Below, piece after piece: positions 5,686 through 9,293 of a stretch of 9,293 bases of DNA. A program made the translations under genes and the position numbers. Source of the stretch: Acidiphilium sp. CAG:727 (lineage in GTDB: Bacteria > Bacillota > Clostridia > Christensenellales > Borkfalkiaceae); assembly GCA_000437515.1 (NCBI GenBank), contig FR898459.1, positions 1 through 9,293 on the forward strand, read 5' to 3'. Numbering within the stretch: position 1 is the stretch's first letter; each line of letters begins with the position of its first letter. The notes under the pieces were generated by a model. The model was given only the letters and a program-made list of their open reading frames with translations. It did not search any database and had not been told where the DNA came from.

Positions 5686-8210
5686 CAGAATCCCCCTTGC
5701 TCGGTACGATTGATGATGTCTTCCTGCAACGATCTGGAAAGCGTCGTAAACAAAGCCGAATAGCCCGCTACCCTTACGACGAGCGATTTATATTTTTCGG
5801 GGTGCTTTTGCGCGTCGCGGAGAGTTTCTCTCGAAACGACGTTGAACTGCATGTGCATGCCCTTGCGATCGAAAAATCCCTGCACGAGCGATACGAAGTT
5901 CTCAAGCCCGTTTCTGCCCGCGAGAGCCGTCGGATGGAATTTCATGTTGAACAGCGTGCCGTTGGAAGCGATAAGATGGTCGAGCGCGGAAACCGAATTG
6001 CACGAAGCCGTCGGTCCTTTGGTATCTCTGCCCGCCGCAGGCGAAACGCCGTCGGCAATCGGAGTATACGCAAGTCTTCCGTCGGGAGTCGCGCCCGTCT
6101 GCGCGCCGAGCGGAACGTTAGCCGAAACGGGATAAAGCCCCGCCTGATACCTTCCGCCCCTCGGATTGCGATATTTTTCTATTTCTTTGGTGTAAACGTA
6201 AGCCGCTTCGCGAGCCATAGCGTCTATTTCGCGATTGTCGTTACCGAATTTGGGGAGATCCTGTATATCGGTAAGCAACTTATCGTATCTGCGTTTTTCT
6301 TCTTCGGAACAATTATTCGTTTTAATCGCTCTATACACGGCTTTTACGTCTTCGTCGCCGAGCGTTTTACCCGCCGCCGCGAGTTCTTTGCACACGGTTA
6401 CGGTGAGTTTTTCGGCGGCGTGATCGTCCATATCTTTGCCGTAGTTATGCTCGAGCGCCTCTTTTATTTCGGCAAGCGTATATTTGCCCGTGTCGAAAAC
6501 GAGCGTCTTTACCGCCCACAAAGCGTCGGCCATATTGGCTATACCGAAACCCTGCGGCCCCGTGAAGTTATATACGGCGCCTCCCTCTTGTACGCTCTTG
6601 CCGCGTTTGATACAATTTTCAATCATACCCGAAAGGAACGGGAGCGGACATCTTTCGGCGTGAGCCACGTCGATAGCGTTGTCGGCGTTTACGAGCAGCG
6701 ATACGAAATAATCAGACTGCGCTTTATACGCCGCGAAAAATTCGTCGAAACTCTTCATTTCGGCGACGTCGCCCGTCTGAATACCTACCCTTTCGCCCTT
6801 TTCGTAGCCGTTGGAAAAAACCATTTCGAGCGGACGAACCATATTGAAGAACGCCGCGTCGTGCCAGCCGTCGGTTTTGCCCGCTTTCTGCGGTTCGACG
6901 CAACCGATTATGTTATATTCTCTCGCGTCTTCCATGGTAAGACCCCTTGCCATCAACGCGGGTATTATTACTTCGTCGTTATAGTACGCCGGGAAACCTA
7001 TGCCCGTGCGGGTGAGTTCGGCTGCGCGTATCAGAAAATCGTGCGGAGAACCGTTCCATACCCTTACCGAGAAGGACGGTTGCGGCAAAAAGACATGTTC
7101 GGTAGCCGTTATAGACATAAACGACAAGTCGTTGGTAACGTCTTCGCCCGCAGCGTTCTGACCGCCGGCGATCAGGTTCTGGAAAAGCGAATATCCCGCG
7201 AAACCCTCCGACGAATCTTTATCTCTGCACTTGTTGAGATCGTTGAGTTTAACCCATATACAGTCCATGAGTTCCTGCGCGAACTCTCTGGTCATGCCGC
7301 CCTCGCGGGATTTAAGGTAATACGGATACATATATTGATCGAATCTTCCGGGCGAAATGGAGTGTCCGCTCGATTCGACCTGCAAAAGCATCTGAATAAA
7401 CCAGAAACTCTGGCACGCTTCGTAGAAATTCGTCGCGCCGTATTCCGGTACTCTGTCGCAGTTTTTTGCGATTAACAGAAGTTCGTTTTTGCGTTCGGCG
7501 TCGTTTTCTTTCGCCGCGAGTTCGGCAGCGAGTTTCGCGTATCTCTTCGCGTAGGCTATCACCGCTTCGTAAGACGTTACGAGCGCGGGTAAAAACGCGT
7601 GTTTTCTGCAATAGTTCGCGTCGCCGGGTTTCGTGATTTCGAGTTCGTCTTTGACTTCTTTTATAAGAGCCGAAAACCCGCCCGCGAGAATTTTGCCGTA
7701 GTCTACCGTAACGTGCCCTATTCCGTTATAGAAATAGTTGCCGGGGGTAAACATATTGTGCGCCATAGCCGTAAGCGTTTCTTTCGCCATATAAGACGTG
7801 GCGAGTTCGCTCGTGGTTTTGCCCTTCCAGTACTTGTATACTTCGTGAAGAATTTTCTTGTTTTCGTCAGAAATATAGAACGGGTCGGCGGCGCGCGTCG
7901 CGACCGTGTCGAATTCGTTTTCGAGCCACTCGAAAGAATATTCGGGGAACACCTGACATGAACGCGGCTGAACGGTTGCCGAACCGACGATAAGTTCCTT
8001 ATCGCGGATGACGATAGGAATATTTTCGAGTATATGCTTAAAAGCCTTCGCCCTGCGAAGGATAATCGGCTCGCCCTCGGTCGCTTTGTACGACTCGGTT
8101 ATAAGCACCGCCCTGTCGGATTCTATTTCCGGCATTTTGGCGTAAAGCGTGTCTTTCAAAAAATCTATTCTGTCGGATTTGGCTATTTTGCCCGAATAAT
8201 ATTGCGGCAT
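5685..8210 (-). CDS. Glycyl radical diol dehydratase (1,2-propanediol/glycerol type, B12-independent)
   Basis: Oxygen-sensitive dehydratase of the pyruvate formate-lyase superfamily, expected to convert 1,2-propanediol to propionaldehyde and/or glycerol to 3-hydroxypropionaldehyde. From the ATG at 8210 it has 841 residues. The active-site loop is GCVEPQ with catalytic Cys437 and Glu439, followed by TDGWHDAAFFN with Asp451. Histidines 166 (GIGHVTVDYGK) and 283 (SGHSISPGRFDQY) complete the diol-binding set. The glycyl radical motif is RVAGYSA with Gly816. This Cys-x-Glu, two-His, Asp pattern is the diol dehydratase signature known from the Clostridium butyricum and Roseburia inulinivorans enzymes. 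From memory, spacing agrees almost residue for residue with the longer Roseburia propanediol dehydratase, including a stretch of about 50 residues (592-650) absent from the shorter C. butyricum one. Thr550 stands where C. butyricum has Ser (YNFSGPQG). The upstream in-frame TTG at 8231 is rejected because GGAGGGG (8214-8220) sits directly before ATG 8210. It is first gene of an operon with its activase. Substrate choice between propanediol and glycerol is uncertain. Confidence 0.9.
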   Translation of the reverse strand: MPQYYSGKIAKSDRIDFLKDTLYAKMPEIESDRAVLITESYKATEGEPIILRRAKAFKHILENIPIVIRDKELIVGSATVQPRSCQVFPEYSFEWLENEFDTVATRAADPFYISDENKKILHEVYKYWKGKTTSELATSYMAKETLTAMAHNMFTPGNYFYNGIGHVTVDYGKILAGGFSALIKEVKDELEITKPGDANYCRKHAFLPALVTSYEAVIAYAKRYAKLAAELAAKENDAERKNELLLIAKNCDRVPEYGATNFYEACQSFWFIQMLLQVESSGHSISPGRFDQYMYPYYLKSREGGMTREFAQELMDCIWVKLNDLNKCRDKDSSEGFAGYSLFQNLIAGGQNAAGEDVTNDLSFMSITATEHVFLPQPSFSVRVWNGSPHDFLIRAAELTRTGIGFPAYYNDEVIIPALMARGLTMEDAREYNIIGCVEPQKAGKTDGWHDAAFFNMVRPLEMVFSNGYEKGERVGIQTGDVAEMKSFDEFFAAYKAQSDYFVSLLVNADNAIDVAHAERCPLPFLSGMIENCIKRGKSVQEGGAVYNFTGPQGFGIANMADALWAVKTLVFDTGKYTLAEIKEALEHNYGKDMDDHAAEKLTVTVCKELAAAGKTLGDEDVKAVYRAIKTNNCSEEEKRRYDKLLTDIQDLPKFGNDNREIDAMAREAAYVYTKEIEKYRNPRGGRYQAGLYPVSANVPLGAQTGATPDGRLAYTPIADGVSPAAGRDTKGPTASCNSVSALDHLIASNGTLFNMKFHPTALAGRNGLENFVSLVQGFFDRKGMHMQFNVVSRETLRDAQKHPEKYKSLVVRVAGYSALFTTLSRSLQEDIINRTEQGGF

Positions 8211-8266
8211 ATTCCCCTCCGTTAAAATCAAATTATCCGCTTTTTTCGCGGACTTTCGCCTTTTAC
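8211..8266 (-). promoter_or_regulatory. Dehydratase 5' leader with small hairpin and ribosome site
   Basis: The leader of about 55 bases contains a short hairpin, TCCGC (8252-8248) with GCGGA (8240-8236) around a GAAAAAA loop. It is not followed by a U-tract, so it is not a terminator. It ends in GGAGGGG (8220-8214), three bases before the ATG. No riboswitch class was recognised. Confidence 0.45.
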
Positions 8267-8272
8267 TTTTTC

Positions 8273-8301
8273 ATTATATATCATAAGCGTGGTTTTGTCA
8301 A
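8273..8301 (-). promoter_or_regulatory. Perfect-consensus promoter of the dehydratase operon
   Basis: On the minus strand, TTGACA (8301-8296), a spacer of exactly 17 bases and TATAAT (8278-8273): both hexamers match the sigma-A consensus. Start of transcription is expected near 8266. Because so strong a promoter would be always on, a repressor or other control in the adjoining 8302-8421 region is likely; that is an inference. Confidence 0.88.
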
Positions 8302-8305
8302 TGAA

Positions 8306-8400
8306 TTTTTATTGTTTTTTGTTGTTTTTTATTAATTTCTTTGATTTATTGCCTTAAAACGCTATAAAAACAACAAAAATCAACTCAAAACAACATTTTT
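8306..8400. repeat. Helically phased A/T-tracts with CAAC/GTTG boxes (predicted curved DNA)
   Basis: Runs of T or A of 3-6 bases are centred near 8308, 8317, 8327, 8337, 8346, 8357, 8368, 8377, 8388 and 8398, about one per helical turn. In the left half they follow TTG boxes (ATTGTTTTTT then GTTGTTTTTT, 8311-8330). In the right half CAAC recurs exactly every 10 bases at 8371, 8381 and 8391. The two halves are roughly inverted, lying upstream of both divergent promoters. Phased A-tracts are known to bend DNA and stimulate or organise promoters. The boxes could also be repeated sites for a regulator. Confidence 0.6.
8354..8367. promoter_or_regulatory. Degenerate cre/LacI-family-like site
   Basis: TTAAAACGCTATAA resembles the CcpA catabolite-response element TGWNANCGNTNWCA, with mismatches at the conserved second G and the penultimate C. 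It lies almost midway between the minus-35 boxes of the divergent promoters (8301 and 8422), about 55 bp from each. The mismatches make CcpA binding doubtful, but a local LacI-type regulator could use such a CG-centred site. Confidence 0.25.
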
Positions 8401-8421
8401 ACTTATATGCGCGACATTAGA

Positions 8422-8450
8422 TTGACAAAAAATTGCGAATAATGTATACT
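8422..8450 (+). promoter_or_regulatory. Promoter of the membrane protein gene
   Basis: TTGACA (8422-8427), 17-base spacer, TATACT (8445-8450); one mismatch from consensus. Transcription would begin near 8457, about 23 bases before the ATG at 8480. Confidence 0.82.
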
Positions 8451-8479
8451 TAAAACCACTTATATCAAGCGAGGACGTT

Positions 8480-9202
8480 ATGAAAAATGAAACCGTTTCC
8501 GCAGGCAACGCGGAAGTAAACGAAACGGGCGAAGTCAAAAAGGCGACCACGGCGTTTTATCCCGACGTCGCTTTCAACAAAAAAGAACGCAAAAAAACGG
8601 TAATGCTTTCGGCGCTGTTAATAGTTTTAATGGGCGGCATGGGCTTGACCATAATTTTAGGCGGAATACAAAACGGCGGCGGTTCGATGTCGTTTATTTC
8701 GGGCGCGCTTACGCTCGTCTGCCTTATATTTGCGATAAGCATGATACCCAACGCGTTCAAACAATACCCCACCAAGAACAAACCGCTTATAGAAGTAAAA
8801 CCGCGTGAAATCGTAATCAACGGAACGGCGGTTAAAATAAGCGATATTTATCAGATGCGTTTAACGCTCACCGTAGACGCCACGGGCAAAAAGGACGAAA
8901 TTCTGCAAACTCTCGAAGCGCTTGCCTCGAAAGAACCGCCCCGCCACACCACGGGCAATCTCGATTTTGCCGTAAAAGACGTAAAACCGGATAAGCCGAA
9001 AACACTTTACACGACGGTTGCCGACTCTTACGAGGCGTTGATTGCGGTATTCAGCGCGGGCGTAAAGCATTACGATATAGTTTACGCGGCTAAAAAGCAA
9101 TCTATAAAATCGACCTACGACCTTATGAATTCCAGCGTTACCGTCGACGGAACGAAATTATCCGACCTCTCCAAAAAAGAACGCCGCAAACAATTATTCT
9201 GA
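8480..9202 (+). CDS. Unrecognised two-helix membrane protein with soluble C-terminal domain
   Basis: A 240-residue protein not assigned to a family. The N-terminal 40 residues are polar and end in a basic patch (NKKERKK, 33-39). Two hydrophobic segments follow, about 41-62 and 69-90, joined by a short glycine-rich turn (GGIQNGGGS). The rest (100-240) is soluble. Its start (LIEVKPREIVINGTAVKISDIYQMRLT, 103-129 in overview) has the alternating strand pattern and 'I..Y' step seen in bacterial PH-like domains that follow paired membrane helices. A helix near 184-194 and a basic tail (KKERRKQLF) come later. By the positive-inside rule both ends are probably cytoplasmic. The ATG has GAGG (8471-8474) 5 bases upstream. 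It has its own promoter and terminator, is divergent from the dehydratase operon and shares its control region, but a functional link is unproven. Confidence 0.8.
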   Translation: MKNETVSAGNAEVNETGEVKKATTAFYPDVAFNKKERKKTVMLSALLIVLMGGMGLTIILGGIQNGGGSMSFISGALTLVCLIFAISMIPNAFKQYPTKNKPLIEVKPREIVINGTAVKISDIYQMRLTLTVDATGKKDEILQTLEALASKEPPRHTTGNLDFAVKDVKPDKPKTLYTTVADSYEALIAVFSAGVKHYDIVYAAKKQSIKSTYDLMNSSVTVDGTKLSDLSKKERRKQLF

Positions 9203-9216
9203 TATTTACTTAAACT

Positions 9217-9265
9217 AAACCCCGCCCGAGGAAACTTATGAAAAAGTTCTCTCGGGCGGGGTTTT
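9217..9265 (+). terminator. Terminator after the membrane protein gene
   Basis: AAACCCCGCCCGAG (9217-9230) pairs perfectly with CTCGGGCGGGGTTT (9251-9264). The pairing continues inwards (9233-9237 with 9244-9248) to a loop of about 6 bases. The U-run is short (TTTT, 9262-9265) but the GC-rich 14-pair stem 14 bases past the stop codon is convincing. It may also work for leftward transcripts entering from the right. Confidence 0.85.
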
Positions 9266-9293
9266 AAGTTTATCTTTGAAAATCTCTTCAAAC

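Noticed and set aside
5505..7475. 656-codon open frame on the plus strand opposite the dehydratase
   Set aside because: It lies entirely antisense to the dehydratase and activase genes, is rich in Arg, Phe, Val and Tyr as expected of a mirrored codon-biased gene, has no recognisable domain and no ribosome site. It is a shadow of the strong coding bias on the other strand.
5685..8210. Pyruvate formate-lyase, choline trimethylamine-lyase or hydroxyproline dehydratase
   Set aside because: PFL has two adjacent active-site cysteines, whereas here there is a single Cys in GCVEP. The paired His166/His283 plus Asp451 pattern and the extended GWHDAAFFN motif point to the diol dehydratase group instead.
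8211..8231. Seven-residue N-terminal extension of the dehydratase from TTG 8231
   Set aside because: The extension would encode the ribosome binding site GGAGGGG itself. The ATG at 8210, just after that site, also gives catalytic positions (H166, H283) that agree with the Roseburia enzyme numbering as remembered.

Overview
The window carries six complete protein genes on both strands, separated by short intergenic regions with recognisable promoters and terminators. Several features suggest a low- to moderate-GC Gram-positive bacterium, probably an anaerobic member of the Clostridia (Bacillota): near-consensus sigma-A promoters (TTGACA-N17-TATAAT type), GGAGG-like ribosome binding sites, tight gene overlaps, long U-tailed terminators, and an oxygen-sensitive glycyl radical enzyme. 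A gut or other anoxic habitat is an inference. No RNA gene, transposon, phage gene or CRISPR array was seen.

Left region (1-3505, minus strand). A two-gene operon runs from a good promoter at 3407-3435. It encodes a 211-residue protein with an N-terminal ribbon-helix-helix DNA-binding domain and an unknown C-terminal part, then the disaggregase ClpB. The two genes overlap by 4 bases (ATGA). No CIRCE (HrcA) or CtsR-type site was seen upstream, so the ribbon-helix-helix protein is a candidate regulator of the chaperone.

Middle region (3506-4436, plus strand). A divergent promoter drives a PnuC-family vitamin-precursor transporter. Its leader of about 118 bases folds into an intrinsic terminator (16 of 17 pairs plus a U-tract). 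An upstream hairpin uses the same bases as the terminator foot, which is the layout of a transcription-attenuating riboswitch. The structure was not matched to a known class.

Right-centre region (4437-8301, minus strand). A perfect-consensus promoter drives three coupled genes: an 841-residue glycyl radical diol dehydratase (1,2-propanediol/glycerol type, B12-independent), its radical SAM activase, and a small GlcG/HbpS/PduO-C-like protein. The last has an N-terminal amphipathic helix resembling a microcompartment encapsulation peptide. No shell proteins or downstream aldehyde/alcohol enzymes are present here.

Right end (8302-9293). The 120 bp between divergent promoters holds about ten A- or T-tracts spaced roughly 10 bp apart (predicted curved DNA), with CAAC/GTTG boxes on the same phase and a degenerate cre/LacI-like site near the centre. 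The rightward promoter drives an unrecognised two-helix membrane protein with a soluble C-terminal domain, ended by a strong terminator.
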